Positions 9,871-20,309 of a DNA stretch of 64,000 nucleotides are shown here, piece by piece; within the stretch, counting starts at the first letter, position 1; each line of letters starts with the position of its first letter. The notes under the pieces were generated by a model. The model did not search any database, had not been told where the DNA came from, and saw only the letters and a list, made by a program, of their open reading frames with translations. Location: positions 930,001 to 994,000 of the forward strand of contig NC_079237.1 in the NCBI RefSeq assembly GCF_028502605.1, in the 5' to 3' direction. A program made the position numbers and the translations under genes. The DNA is from Trichoderma breve. Lineage: Eukaryota; Ascomycota; Sordariomycetes; Hypocreales; Hypocreaceae.

Positions 9871-11504
9871 ATGTCGACCCTCGAAGAGCTCGATGACCTC
9901 GACCGCCGGGAGAAGGAGGAGAAGAGAAGAGGAAACAATGGCAAGAAGGCCACCGTTACCGATGGGGACGACGAGATGAAGGATGCGGAGGAGAAGGACG
10001 ACATTCTCGATGACGAAATCCTCAGCCTGAGCACACAAGACATCCAGACCCGAAAGCGATTACTCGAAAACGACTCTCGGATCATGAAGAGCGAGCTTTC
10101 GAGGTTAACACATGAGAAGGCTGCCATGGGCGAGAAGATCAAGGAGAATATGGATAAGATCGCAAACAACAGGCAAGTCTCCCAAGCAGCATGCAAAACA
10201 TGGGGGAGCTGGCTTGGTTGCTTGCTTTGCCCCCAATCGATTTGTCATGTGGCTAACCCGTGATGGATGTGTGCAGGCAACTTCCTTATCTCGTAGGAAA
10301 TGTTGTCGAGCTGCTAGACCTAGATCCCACTGCGGAATCTTCTGAGGAGGGTGCCAACATCGATCTCGATGCCACACGAGTGGGCAAGTCAGCCGTCATC
10401 AAGACCTCCACGAGACAGACCATCTTCCTGCCGCTGATCGGTCTCGTTGACTCGGATAAGCTCAAACCTGGTGACCTGATTGGTGTAAACAAAGACTCAT
10501 ACCTCGTTTTGGACACACTGCCCGCCGAGTATGACAGCCGAGTCAAGGCTATGGAGGTTGACGAGAAGCCAACAGAGCAGTACACCGATGTTGGAGGTCT
10601 GGACAAGCAGATTGAGGAGCTGGTGGAAGCTATTGTCTGGCCCATGAAGGAAGCAGAACGGTTCAAGAAGATTGGCATCAAGGCGCCCAAAGGTATGACA
10701 TGTCAAGGAAGCCTTTGTTTGCACGGCTGCTCCTTTTTGGCGTGACACCAACTAACGCAAATCATGATAGGCGCTCTGATGTACGGCCCCCCCGGTACCG
10801 GAAAGACTCTAATGGCCAGAGCCTGCGCTGCTCAGACAGAGGCAACGTTTCTCAAGCTTGCAGGACCTCAGCTTGTGCAAATGTTCATTGGAGATGGTGC
10901 TAAGCTTGTTCGCGACTGTTTTGCCCTAGCAAAGGAAAAGGCCCCCGCAATCATCTTCATCGACGAGCTTGATGCTGTCGGTACCAAGCGATTCGACAGC
11001 GAGAAGAGCGGTGATCGAGAAGTCCAGCGAACCATGTTGGAGCTGCTTAACCAGCTTGATGGTTTCGCATCCGACGACCGCATCAAGGTTTTGGCTGCCA
11101 CCAACCGAGTCGACGTGCTCGACCCTGCACTGCTACGATCTGGCCGTCTGGACCGAAAGATTGAGTTTCCCCTGCCGAACGAGGAGGCCCGAGCACAAAT
11201 TCTCAAGATTCACTCACGCAAGATGAAGGTTGACCCCGGAGTCAACTGGGGCGAACTGGCCCGAAGCACGGATGAGTTTGGTGGCGCCATGTTGAAGGCC
11301 GTCTGTGTCGAGGCCGGCATGATTGCCCTGCGATCAGGGAAGAACCAGATTGGCCACGAGCACTACGTTGACGCCATTGCCGAGGTGCAGGCCAAGAAGA
11401 AGGATGTAAGTTTGTTCCCGTCACACGACAAGAGTTCCTGTCGGCATTTCATTGTTGCAGTTCACTAATGTTTATGTCTCCAGACTGTCAACTTTTACGC
11501 ATAA
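9871..11504 (+). CDS. RPT5: 26S proteasome regulatory ATPase Rpt5
   Basis: One of six AAA ATPases of the 19S base that unfold substrates and open the 20S gate. Exons 9871-10172, 10277-10692, 10771-11405 and 11484-11504 give 457 residues. A coiled-coil N-terminus ([20 protein letters not shown]) is followed by the OB domain. The AAA module has Walker A GPPGTGKT (residues 245-252), Walker B with Asp304-Glu305 and an intact second region of homology ([21 protein letters not shown]). The final 21-bp exon encodes TVNFYA, whose last three residues form the HbYX-type gate-opening tail. Intron 1 is a GC-AG intron with donor AG|GCAAGT; no GT donor there keeps the frame. The start lies in a CACC-ATG context. 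Confidence 0.95.
10173..10276 (+). other. GC-AG intron in RPT5
   Basis: The donor reads AG|GCAAGT and the acceptor GTGCAG|G. Removing this 104-bp piece joins ANNR to [13 protein letters not shown], the conserved Rpt5 sequence. The nearest GT, four bases on, would shift the frame. Confidence 0.85.
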
Positions 11505-12649
11505 TCTACTTTTCATACTTGCGGCAGAGAATCATGGGATGGTAAAGCATGTCTGGTGCTGTGCTTGCACACAAGGATGCTCTGGGCGGCTGGCGTCTGA
11601 CAAGGGCGTGATAATTGGCATAGAGGGACAAAAAGTCAAACCCTGGGAGGAAGCATGTGACGATATTCCTAGCGGAGGCGCGCCGTTCTCAGTAGATTAG
11701 GGACAGGTGCCTCTTTAGCAAAGCGAATAGAGTATTGCGAAATCAATTGACGAGTTCCATTCATGTTGGACTCCTTGTGTGTTGCATGCAGTATACGCTC
11801 AGTCTTAATTTAGAGTAGCCCTTTTGTAATGAGACGCAGGTACGGAGCTGGTTTGTAATAAATCACAAGAGTATTTTATGGTGTTGAGACAAATGGAATG
11901 TCCTGTACAACATGTTCTTCAAGATCGTTTCCCCTTACATAAAAGACCAACAATTAATTCGTTTTTTAACCTTAAACCAACCACTTTCAACTTGCTTGTG
12001 AATCCCATCCTTGTCCAGGGTAGCAGCTACACACACAGTGGCGGAGCTGATCCCGGACCGTTTTCTCCTTGTCGCTTCCTTCTTTGTTTCCCCACACTGC
12101 CATGCAAGCTATCACTACGTCATTGTGATCGCGATCAAAGTCAAGCTCTTGGACGCTAACTGGCCCGGATTATCTCGATCTCAACCTCGATCTTGCAAGC
12201 AGACAATTCAGGGAAACCTTAGTGCGAGTCTATCATGTATCGGGTGCCGTTGAGTACGCGTTTGTGTAGCCACAAGGAGCGCAATTGGCATGTACACAAG
12301 TGGTAACGGTACTTGCGGTTGCCAAAAGCTTGTGAATGTGCCTTCGTGGAGCTTTGGTGTCATGGAAGTGACGTGATGGAAGTGTCTGGCATTACCTCAT
12401 CTTTTGCTCTTACAGCTGGCAGAACCTTGAGATTCCACCATTCACCCTCTTATTAACGTCATTGTTCTTCAACTCGATCTTTTCTCTGTTTTCTTCTTTC
12501 TTCCTTCTTCCCTTTGATACAACATACGATCAACACCTATAACCCTTTCAACCCTCGGAATATCAACGCCAACAGAACGCGTGCGCAGTTGAGCTGCAGA
12601 TAAACTCATTACACATTGTGGACACCTCAAAGTTTCACTGGCTTGCATC
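11505..12649. other. RPT5 3' region and ISH1 promoter
   Basis: A 1145-bp spacer. The part from 12430 onward is pyrimidine-rich on the plus strand and is likely the leader of the stress gene. Short ATG frames at 11452-11700 and 11878-12159 have no recognisable content. No RNA gene was seen. Confidence 0.4.
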
Positions 12650-14445
12650 ATGTGGCGCCTTCGAGACGTCCTAATCGTGGGGCTGGCCGTGTCGGGAGCT
12701 GCAGCTAGCAACTGGTTCCCCGGCTCCAAGACAGGTAAGTTATTGTTTACGAACCGCGTTTGATGGATTTGCGTCTGACTTTAAGCTGACAATAGGGGAC
12801 GCAGTCTACAACAAGTGGCACGAGACGGAGCTTGAGCGATGGCTCTCCGACCAGAACATCCCTTACCCGACTCCAGCTGACCGCAAGGATCTGGAGGATC
12901 TCGTTTCCAAGAACTGGAACAACTATGTTGTGGAGCCGTATAATAGCTGGGATACCTCTCAGCTAAGCGCATATCTGCAATCCAAGGGCAGTGATGTGGC
13001 CAAGGATGCTCAGAAGAATAAGGACAGCCTGATTTCCCAGGTGAAGGCCAACTGGTACGAGACTGAAGACTCTGCCAACTCAGCATGGACCAGTGTCAAG
13101 GATTGGATTCTTGATACCTGGACCGATTCTCAGCTCAAGTCTTTCTGTGACAAGAACGGCATTCCAGGTATGCAATCACCAATGACTGAAACAGTATGAA
13201 TACATGTATGTACTAACCTTGGCTGGACTTGCAGTGCCTCAACCGCGTACTCGTGATACTCTGCTTCAGAAAGCCCGCGAGGGATACTCTACTCTCGCAG
13301 AAAAGGCCGGTGAAACCGCTGCCTATCCCGGCGACTGGCTGTACTCTACCTGGTCCACGTCTGATCTAAAGGAGTGGCTTGACACTCACGGCTTCCCTGC
13401 CCCTCAGCCAACTAACCGAGACAAGCTGATTGCTTCGGTTCGCCGCAACTCTCGCCTTGCCTACCTGAGGGCCCAGAACGAGGCTGATACTGCCACCGCC
13501 AAGATCCAGGCTGCCTACACATACCTCACTGACACAATTATTGAGGCTTGGGGCGAGTCTCAGCTCAAGGAGTTTTGCGACAAGAATGGAATCCCTGTTC
13601 CCCAAGGCACCAAACTCAATGAACTTCGAGCCCTCGTTCGGAAGCACCGCGCTGATATTCTCGGTGATACCGTTGGTGCTAGCGCCAAGGCTTACTTTGG
13701 TGCTGCTACCTCCAATGCTCAGAATCAATATGCTAGGGCGACTGACAGCGCTTCGCTTGCCGCCCAGGATGCTTTCAACCAGGCTGTTGACAAGTGGTCG
13801 GATAGCCGGCTCAAGTCTTATCTTGATGCCCGCGGTGTCCCTGTTCCCCAGGCCAGCAAGTCTGATGACCTCCGAGCTCTTGTTCGAAAACACGCACACA
13901 AAGCCTCCACTGGCTGGCAGGCGTGGAACTTTGATGACTACAGCTATGACAACCTGAAGAATTATCTCATCAACAACGGCAATGCCGCCGCAAAGTCCGC
14001 AGCTAAGAAGAAGGATGCCACCCGCGAGGACCTTGTTAGCGCTGCCCAATCTGCCTATTCATCTGCTTCAACTGCTGGCGGCGCCCAATACGCCTCTGCC
14101 ACTAGCTACCTTGCCTCTGTGACGGCTGCTGCTAAGCACAACGCCTTTGACACGTGGTCGGAGAGCGAACTGAAGTCCTATCTCGACAGCTACGGAGTCC
14201 CCGTTCCCCAGGGATCTAAGATTGACGAACTCAGAGCAGAGGCACGCAAGCAATCTACCTACTTCAGATATGGATCTTCTTCTCCTGGAGGCACTGTCTT
14301 TGCTAAGCTCGGAGAAACGGCCAGGGATACATGGAGATGGGTCGCCGATCAGCTGCACATTGGCAGTGAGGTCGCTAGAGAAGAGGCTGCCAAGGCTGAG
14401 GCTGAAGCCAAGAAGAAGGGCGAGAAGCTTCGAAAGGAATTGTAA
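12650..14445 (+). CDS. Ish1/Msc1-type stress protein with eight HeH-like repeats
   Basis: Exons 12650-12734, 12796-13167 and 13235-14445 give 555 residues. The N-terminus MWRLRDVLIVGLAVSGAAA looks like a signal peptide or anchor. The rest is built of about eight repeats of 36-50 residues sharing a W-S-x-S-x-L-K-x-[YFW]-[LC]-D-x-x-[GN]-x-P-x-PQ core, for example TDSQLKSFCDKNGIPVPQ and SESELKSYLDSYGVPVPQ. The second and seventh repeats have drifted. These are the HeH/LEM-related Ish1 repeats of fission yeast Ish1 and budding yeast Msc1, proteins of the nuclear envelope or ER induced by stress or starvation. The C-terminus is an alanine/lysine-rich helix. Both introns fall in phase 1. Function beyond stress association is inferred. 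Confidence 0.85.
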
Positions 14446-14982
14446 AGCGTTCTAGAAACGCACGTTTACATTTGCTGGAGAGGAAGGCAATGAAAGGTGG
14501 GATGACGAAGGAGGATGGCTCGTCAAGTGTACGATGTAGAGAGATAGCACGGAACTTTTCTTTTTTCTTTTTTTATGAATTAGGGGGAGGATAGGATTGG
14601 CACAAAAGGCGATCGAGGACCGCCAATGATGAATGGAATTCAGTTTGATGTTATGGTAATACGAATCGTATACATTCTTTTAATGCTTTATGAGGGTTCA
14701 CTCAAGTGACATTTGACAACTCGATTGTAAGAAGAGATATAAAACAATTATTTTACTACTTGGGTGAACGCTTATGATGGGACATGGCATGACAGAGAGA
14801 CGTGCCGTATTACTTGTCTAATATCTTAGCTCTCACTCTAGCACATATATTCACCCAAGTATAAATAAGCACAAGAAATCCCTTTTTAATAATGGTAGCA
14901 AATCTATGCACTTTTATTACCGCATTGCAACCCAAACTATATAACAAACAATGATATTCTCCATTATTCCCTTTTCTCTCCT
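14446..14982. other. Convergent 3' region between ISH1 and ERB1
   Basis: A 537-bp AT-rich spacer between two stop codons, with T-runs near 14560. No gene was recognised. It presumably holds both polyadenylation zones. Confidence 0.5.
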
Positions 14983-17355
14983 TTACGCCCATAGTCTGCA
15001 CGTCATATCGGCACCGGCACTGACAATCCAGGGGTGCTTTGGATGCCAGTCGACGTCCATGACACCCAGCTTCTTGTCGACCTTGTGGCCCCTGAGCATC
15101 TTGACGGGGACAATGGTGGCGTTCTCCATGAGATCGCCGACGACTTTGCCGTGGAAGATTTGCAGGGAGCCGTCGTCGCTGGCGTCGGCGAAGAGGGGCA
15201 GGCCGCGGTGGAACCTGACGGCGCGGATAGCCTCTGGGTGGAAGCGCATGGTCTTGTAGGGGCGGTTGGACAGGTCGAGGTCGTGCCAGAGCAGGCGGCG
15301 GTCGTAGGAGCCGACGATGAGGTTGTCGCCGCCCGGGTGGATGTCCATGGAGGAGATCCAGCGGGCGCCCGGTTGGATGACCTTGACGAGCTCCTGGCGC
15401 TGCAGGTCGTAGCAGCGGATCATGCGCTGGGTGGCGACGAAGAAGTAGGGGCGCGACGGGTGGAACTGGGCCGTCTGGGCGAGGCCGGGCAGCTTGCGGA
15501 AGGGCACCTGGCTGAGGTGCTTGGAGAGCGTGTGGATGATGACGGAGCTGCGCTGGCCGGTGGGGGAGACGGTGCACAGGAAGTCGCCGCGGCGGTGCCA
15601 GTTGATGGTCTTGATGGCGGAGCGGACGGCGAACTTGAGCAGCACGCCCTTTGCGACGAGGGACGCGCTGGGGCGAGACCACTTGGCCGGAGGTTCCTTC
15701 TTGGCGCCGTCGGCGGTGGTTGTAGCGGCGGCGGCGGAGGAGCCGTTGGTTGCGTAGCCGAAGCCGGCGTCGAGGACGTCGCGGCTGGCCTGCTCGGTGG
15801 CATCGCTGACGATGGGCGGGGCGATGAAGAAGAGGTCCTCGCCCGCGGCGGCGGCCAGGATGAAGGTGTCCTTGCTGGGCCGCCATCGCACCATGTTGAC
15901 GGGCTCCGGCTCGTCGGCGGAGCTGAGCTGGGCGCTCCATTCCTGGTGGCCGTTGAGCGCCCAGATGCGGACGGTGCCGTCGTCGCTGCCGGAGGCGATC
16001 CACTCGCCGTCCGGGCTGAAGGCGACGGTGCGCACGCGGCTCGTGTGTCCCTTGAAGATGGTCTGGCACACCGTCGGGAACGGCCGCAGCTCCTCGGGGC
16101 GAGGCAGCTTGGGCAGCAGCGAGCTGGGGTCGATGTTGAGCCTGTTCTTGCGCACCCGCGGCGCGAGGTAGAGGTCGAGGCAGCGCTCGAACCGCTCCTT
16201 GACGAACTCGCCGTACGCGGGCACCTTGCGCAGGGCGTCAAACTTGCTGGGCAGGTACTCCTTCTCCCTCTCCTCCGGGTCGAGCTTCTCCCAGTTGTCC
16301 TTCTCCTCCGCGGTGGGCAGGTACTCGGGCGGAGGGTTGTAGCTGAGGTCGTAGCCCGGAGGCGCCAGCTTGGGCGCGGGGATGTGCATCACATGTCGTT
16401 CCTGGGGCTCCTCGTTGGCCCAGATGTCGTAGTACTTGTCCTCCTGCTCCGTCTCCGGCTCGGGTGGCCTGTAGGGCAGGATCTTGCCCTCCTTGATGGC
16501 GCGCACCAGCTTGGCTATCCTCTTGGCTTCGTGTTTTGAGGGGACGAATCGTCGCTTGGGTTCTGGGGCGGCACTGAGGGGCATCTTCTCCTCGATGCTG
16601 GTGAAATAGGGGATCATGTCCTGCGTGAGACTGTGTTAGTTGCTATCCATGAGAGTCTAGTAATGGTTGAGAAGACATACTTCGTAGGGATTGTAGTCGT
16701 CGCTGGGGACTTCGTTCATCTGCAGTTTCTTCAGAAGCTCCAGTTCCTCTTGACTGAGGTTCAGCGGCTTGCCAGTCTCGGGGTCGGTCAAACCAGTCCA
16801 GCCCTTGGGAAGCTCAATGCTGTCTAGCAAGGCATCGAGAGCCTCCCCAGTAGCGGGCCGCATGATTTTCTTGCCGTTGATGTCGTATCCAATGTGCGGG
16901 TAGGAGTCGTAAAAAGAGAGCGGGATGTTGCCAATGGTGTTGACCGGGCCCTGGGCATCTGAGTCGTCGCTGTCGTAGACTGGATCTATCTCTGCGTACT
17001 CGTAGCGGACGCCTCCATTGGCGTCCTTGACGACTCTGTAGTTGGGTTCATCGTCTGCCTCTCCGTCGACGTCTGGCTTGTTCTTGGAATTGGACTCGCC
17101 ATTGATTCCCTCGCCCTCTTCGTCACCGCTTCGCACATCATCCTCTTCATCCTCGTCCTCATCCTCATCCTCATCCTCATCCTCGTCCTCGTCGAGTTCG
17201 GGCTCTTCGCCCTCTGATTGCGAATCCTCAACATCGTCGTCGTCGTCTTCGCTCTGCGACAAGATGCCTTCGAGCTCAGCGCCGTCGAATTCGTCGTCGG
17301 ACTCGACAACTTCGGAAACTTCTTTCCGCTTCCGCGAGGGGAGTGAAGGACCCAT
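14983..17355 (-). CDS. ERB1: Ribosome biogenesis protein Erb1 (BOP1 homologue)
   Basis: Scaffold of the Nop7-Erb1-Ytm1 (PeBoW) complex needed for 27S pre-rRNA processing and 60S assembly in the nucleolus. Exon 1 (16681-17355) and exon 2 (14983-16620) give 770 residues. The order is an acidic tract (residues about 30-75, long Asp/Glu alternation), the BOP1 N-terminal domain with [41 protein letters not shown] and the family-typical [13 protein letters not shown], then a C-terminal WD40 propeller beginning at [18 protein letters not shown] single 60-bp GT-AG intron sits in phase 0 after NPYE. Exon 2 is very rich in G/C at third positions, which creates a long empty frame on the opposite strand. 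Confidence 0.95.
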
Positions 17356-18303
17356 TGGATCGGTATTATGTGGCTGTGGTGTTGGACGAATGGAAATGCG
17401 CTTTCAGCGATATCACAGACACTCGCAGCAATATGGTAGTGTAAGTTTTTTTTTTTCTGTTGGCGATAAGATAGCTCTGTCAAGGCGCGGAATTTTGCTG
17501 TTGGCGCGCCCCACCTTGCGGAACGGCCCCGCTGTGGTCTTGATCTCTCAGCATGAGAATTTCAGGAACTGCTGCAACGTGTTTCAACGTAAGGCGCATA
17601 AATGAAGGAGAAAAAAATATATATACAATAAACGCAGAATAAAGAACGCCAATCAATTATTTCTCATGTAAGTCATTTCCATTTCAATGATCTCACCTGG
17701 TCTAGTGGCCCACAAGTGAGTAGCCAAAATCCTTTGGATTCACACTTACATGAGCCGTGCACCGAGTACGAGTCGTTCATCTAACAGAATATTCGCCCTG
17801 CCGATCTAAGAAATAAAGAGTAAACGAGAATAAATGAGATCGATTTTTTTTTAGCCTCCTGGAGTCTCGGAATCTCCATATTTTGCGCCCCGGCTGTGGG
17901 TATCACGGAATACTAATCTCTCGGCTTGACTTTTAGTTGTATCCGAGCCTCAGTCCGAATCACAATCTGAACTCTCGGACTCCAGCAATACCTATATAAA
18001 ATTTCATCTTGGCAATGCAAAATGCCAGCGCTTCACGATGAATGAAACAAAGGTGGGATCGGAGTTCCAGTTGTAGAAGTAATATCCAGCCCGGTCTGAG
18101 TCACTCACCGTTGGCGCAGAAATAGTTAATTATATGCCTATTTGCGGCTAGCCAACCAAGCTACCCATGCACCAGCGAGTCTACATACACAGCTGTTGAT
18201 ACACGTAGTTCCATGATGAATGGAACCTGATACCGCATATTTACTGAAAAAAAAATTGTTCGAAATTTAAGCTTAATCAAACAAGTCACATCGTGTTCAC
18301 GCT
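17356..18303. other. Promoters of ERB1 and the GNAT gene
   Basis: A 948-bp spacer between outward-facing starts. A and T runs are frequent (17447-17457, 17844-17853, 18246-18255). I looked for a tRNA around 17640-17800 and found no B box. No gene was recognised. Confidence 0.45.
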
Positions 18304-18837
18304 ATGGAAATACGACGAGCCACTAGACTTACAAAGGACGACGTTTCGGGCAGAGATTTCTCCTTTGAGATATCTGCCGAAGTGGCCAAACCCTACGAAG
18401 CCCTTGCCCTGGGCGCAGAGATTACCACTAATCCGATTGCCATTGCAAAAAAGGATTTCGGATTTGACGAGTCCGAGTTTGAGAATACCAAAGAGCCCGA
18501 TGGTGTTCTCTTCGCTGTAGTCGAGGATGAAAGAGTTTACGGATACGTACATGCAGCAAAGTGTTGGAACAACATGGTCGAGGTTCGCTTTATCGTGCTG
18601 GATGTGAGCATACGAGGACATGGTTACGGTAGAAAGCTGCTTGATAAAGTGGTCGAGTGGGCTCGCCAGCTGGGAGTTGCTGGTATTCGGCTGGAATCAC
18701 AATCGAACAACGTTGCCGCATGCTATTTCTATAGGCAATACGGATTCAAGTTTGGAGGCTATGATGAGTATTTGTACAAAGGGATCACGCAGAATAAGGA
18801 TGAGACAGCGTTCTTTTGGTACTACATGTTGGAGTAA
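18304..18837 (+). CDS. GNAT N-acetyltransferase, streptothricin acetyltransferase (SatA)-like
   Basis: Single exon, 177 residues. It has a full GNAT fold: LFAVVEDERVYGYVHAAK (strands 2-3), VRFIVLDVSIRGHGYGRKLLDKVVEWA, which includes the acetyl-CoA loop RGHGYG, then GIRLESQSNNVAACYFYRQYGFKFGG and a terminal DETAFFWYYML. The block LESQSNNVAACYFY and the ending resemble bacterial SatA/Sat enzymes, which acetylate the beta-lysine amine of streptothricin-class antibiotics. Self-protection against soil Streptomyces products is a reasonable inference, but the substrate is not proven and another small amine is possible. The lack of introns and the bacterial-type family suggest old lateral transfer. 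Confidence 0.75.
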   Translation: MEIRRATRLTKDDVSGRDFSFEISAEVAKPYEALALGAEITTNPIAIAKKDFGFDESEFENTKEPDGVLFAVVEDERVYGYVHAAKCWNNMVEVRFIVLDVSIRGHGYGRKLLDKVVEWARQLGVAGIRLESQSNNVAACYFYRQYGFKFGGYDEYLYKGITQNKDETAFFWYYMLE

Positions 18838-19152
18838 ATGAAACAATAATGTATTGCGGTCACTAGGTAATTGATAACAAGATTAAAACAAAACAAAAGA
18901 ACTTGACAACAAGATTAAAATAAAATAAAGGAACTTTTCTAAATCTCCGAAGGGTATCTATTCTAGCTATTTCTGTCAAAGTTTTCCCACACAAGTGTAG
19001 TTATCCTCCGTATTATATAGCAGAATTGTGTAGGGTAATCGGGTCCATGTCCAAATCAAACCAAACGCGCAACTATCGTAAGTCGTAATAAACCATTTGT
19101 AAACGGATGAAAAAGAATCGTCTTTCGATGTTTCTGAATCGCATTGTTATAC
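18838..19152. other. Convergent 3' region of GNAT and small-protein genes
   Basis: A 315-bp AT-rich spacer. Apart from the 29-bp direct repeat, nothing was recognised. Confidence 0.5.
18876..18936. repeat. Two-copy 29-bp direct repeat downstream of the GNAT gene
   Basis: Copies at 18876-18904 and 18908-18936 begin AACAAGATTAAAA and end GAACTT. They differ at three positions, two of them C to T. They lie in the shared 3' region of the GNAT gene and the small minus-strand gene. The role is unknown; slippage duplication is enough to explain it. Confidence 0.7.
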
Positions 19153-19508
19153 TCAACGCATGGCATAGTGTTGAGCCTGTATTATGAGTTAGAAAGAACC
19201 CTGTAGAATGAGTAGCATGGGTAATTAAACAGACTACTTACCAGAACTGTCCAGCTCTGCTCCTTCCTGCAAGCTTCCTGGGCTTCCTTCCATGTCATTT
19301 TCTTTTCTTTGTTGGAGGGACCTATAGAAAGACTGGTGTAAGTCGTGTTGCCTTGTACCCTCTAGGCATGGAAATTGGGGCCTTTACCAGCTGCGGCTTG
19401 TTTTTCGGACATTGTATTTGACTCGCCGACCAAGGTCACTTCAGACGACATTGCTTCGGGCTTGGAAGCGACAGGAGTCGATTTCTTTGATGAGAGTCGG
19501 AGAGGCAT
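19153..19508 (-). CDS. Small basic/hydrophilic protein, 74 residues, three exons
   Basis: Exons 19388-19508, 19242-19321 and 19153-19176 join in frame to 74 residues. The start is MPLRLSSKKSTPVASK and the end is KKMTWKEAQEACRKEQSWT, then VLAQHYAMR. Both introns are GT-AG with matching phases (1 and 0), and the last exon is only 24 bp. The first half is Ser/Thr/Glu-rich and probably disordered. The second half could form an amphipathic helix. There is no signal peptide or membrane segment. I do not recognise the family. Consistent splicing and a long upstream region (801 bp to the next gene) support a real, regulated gene; expression data would settle it. Confidence 0.6.
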
Positions 19509-20309
19509 GTTGTTTAGATGTGTGTGGTAGTCGCAAGGTTGGTAGAATCTTATGATTGTTGAAGGTGATTGATGAATTTCCCCGAGTTGTAGTGGTAGTT
19601 GAGACGGCGATTTATTCAAAACAGGATTTGTATGTATATTTATGTTGTTGGTGTGGAATCGAGGTAACAGGTCGAAGAGGTGGTTCGGTAAGGCTGAGTG
19701 AGACTTTGAATAATCGTTAAAGCTCGTTAAAGCTTGTTCGATGGTTTAAATGTAAGCTTATGTTGCTACTTGATGATGAGATTGAGATCAGTGGAAGAGG
19801 AAGGCCTACGTCTATATATATACACGTCTACATCCACAGCTGAACCCAGTCAGTTCGTCTAAGAAACCTTATTGAGTCCCAGACTCCAGGGATTCTCACA
19901 CGTGTGGATTCTTTCAAGCCACGCAAGCTCGGTTTGACCACTCCGACTCCTGAGTCATCCACCGTCCATCACAAAGCATATTTGATATCTTACTCTAAAA
20001 ATCATAGTCTTCGGACTTGTCGTATAAGTCGACCGGAGGTCATCATAGGGCCATTATCTTCCCGATTGGCTCGGTTTGACTATATTGATCCACTCATCAC
20101 GCCCTTGTTATGGCTAAATTGAAGACTAGTGTTTCCGAGCTGACTGGTTTTCTCCAGCCGAGACCGAGCCCGAAGCCGGCTAGGAGATCCGACTTCTTGA
20201 ATGACCTTCATACTCGCGAATTTGTTGCTTTTTTCAGCACAAATCTCTCCCGAAAACGGATATTGTGCATGGAAGAAATTTCGCTCGACATATATAACCC
20301 CCTAGCTGA
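19509..20309. promoter_or_regulatory. Divergent promoter region, small-protein gene and Zn2Cys6 factor
   Basis: An 801-bp spacer with a TA-rich stretch at 19811-19824 and a TATATAA motif at 20290-20297, just 12 bp before the first ATG of the transcription factor. The near repeats AAAGCTCGTTAAAGCTTG occur around 19718-19735. Confidence 0.45.

Noticed and set aside
15034..16539. Antisense frame as a coding gene
   Set aside because: It is explained by high GC at third positions of ERB1; no domain or ATG-context support.
17640..17800. Possible tRNA between ERB1 and the GNAT gene
   Set aside because: No A/B box pair or cloverleaf could be drawn.
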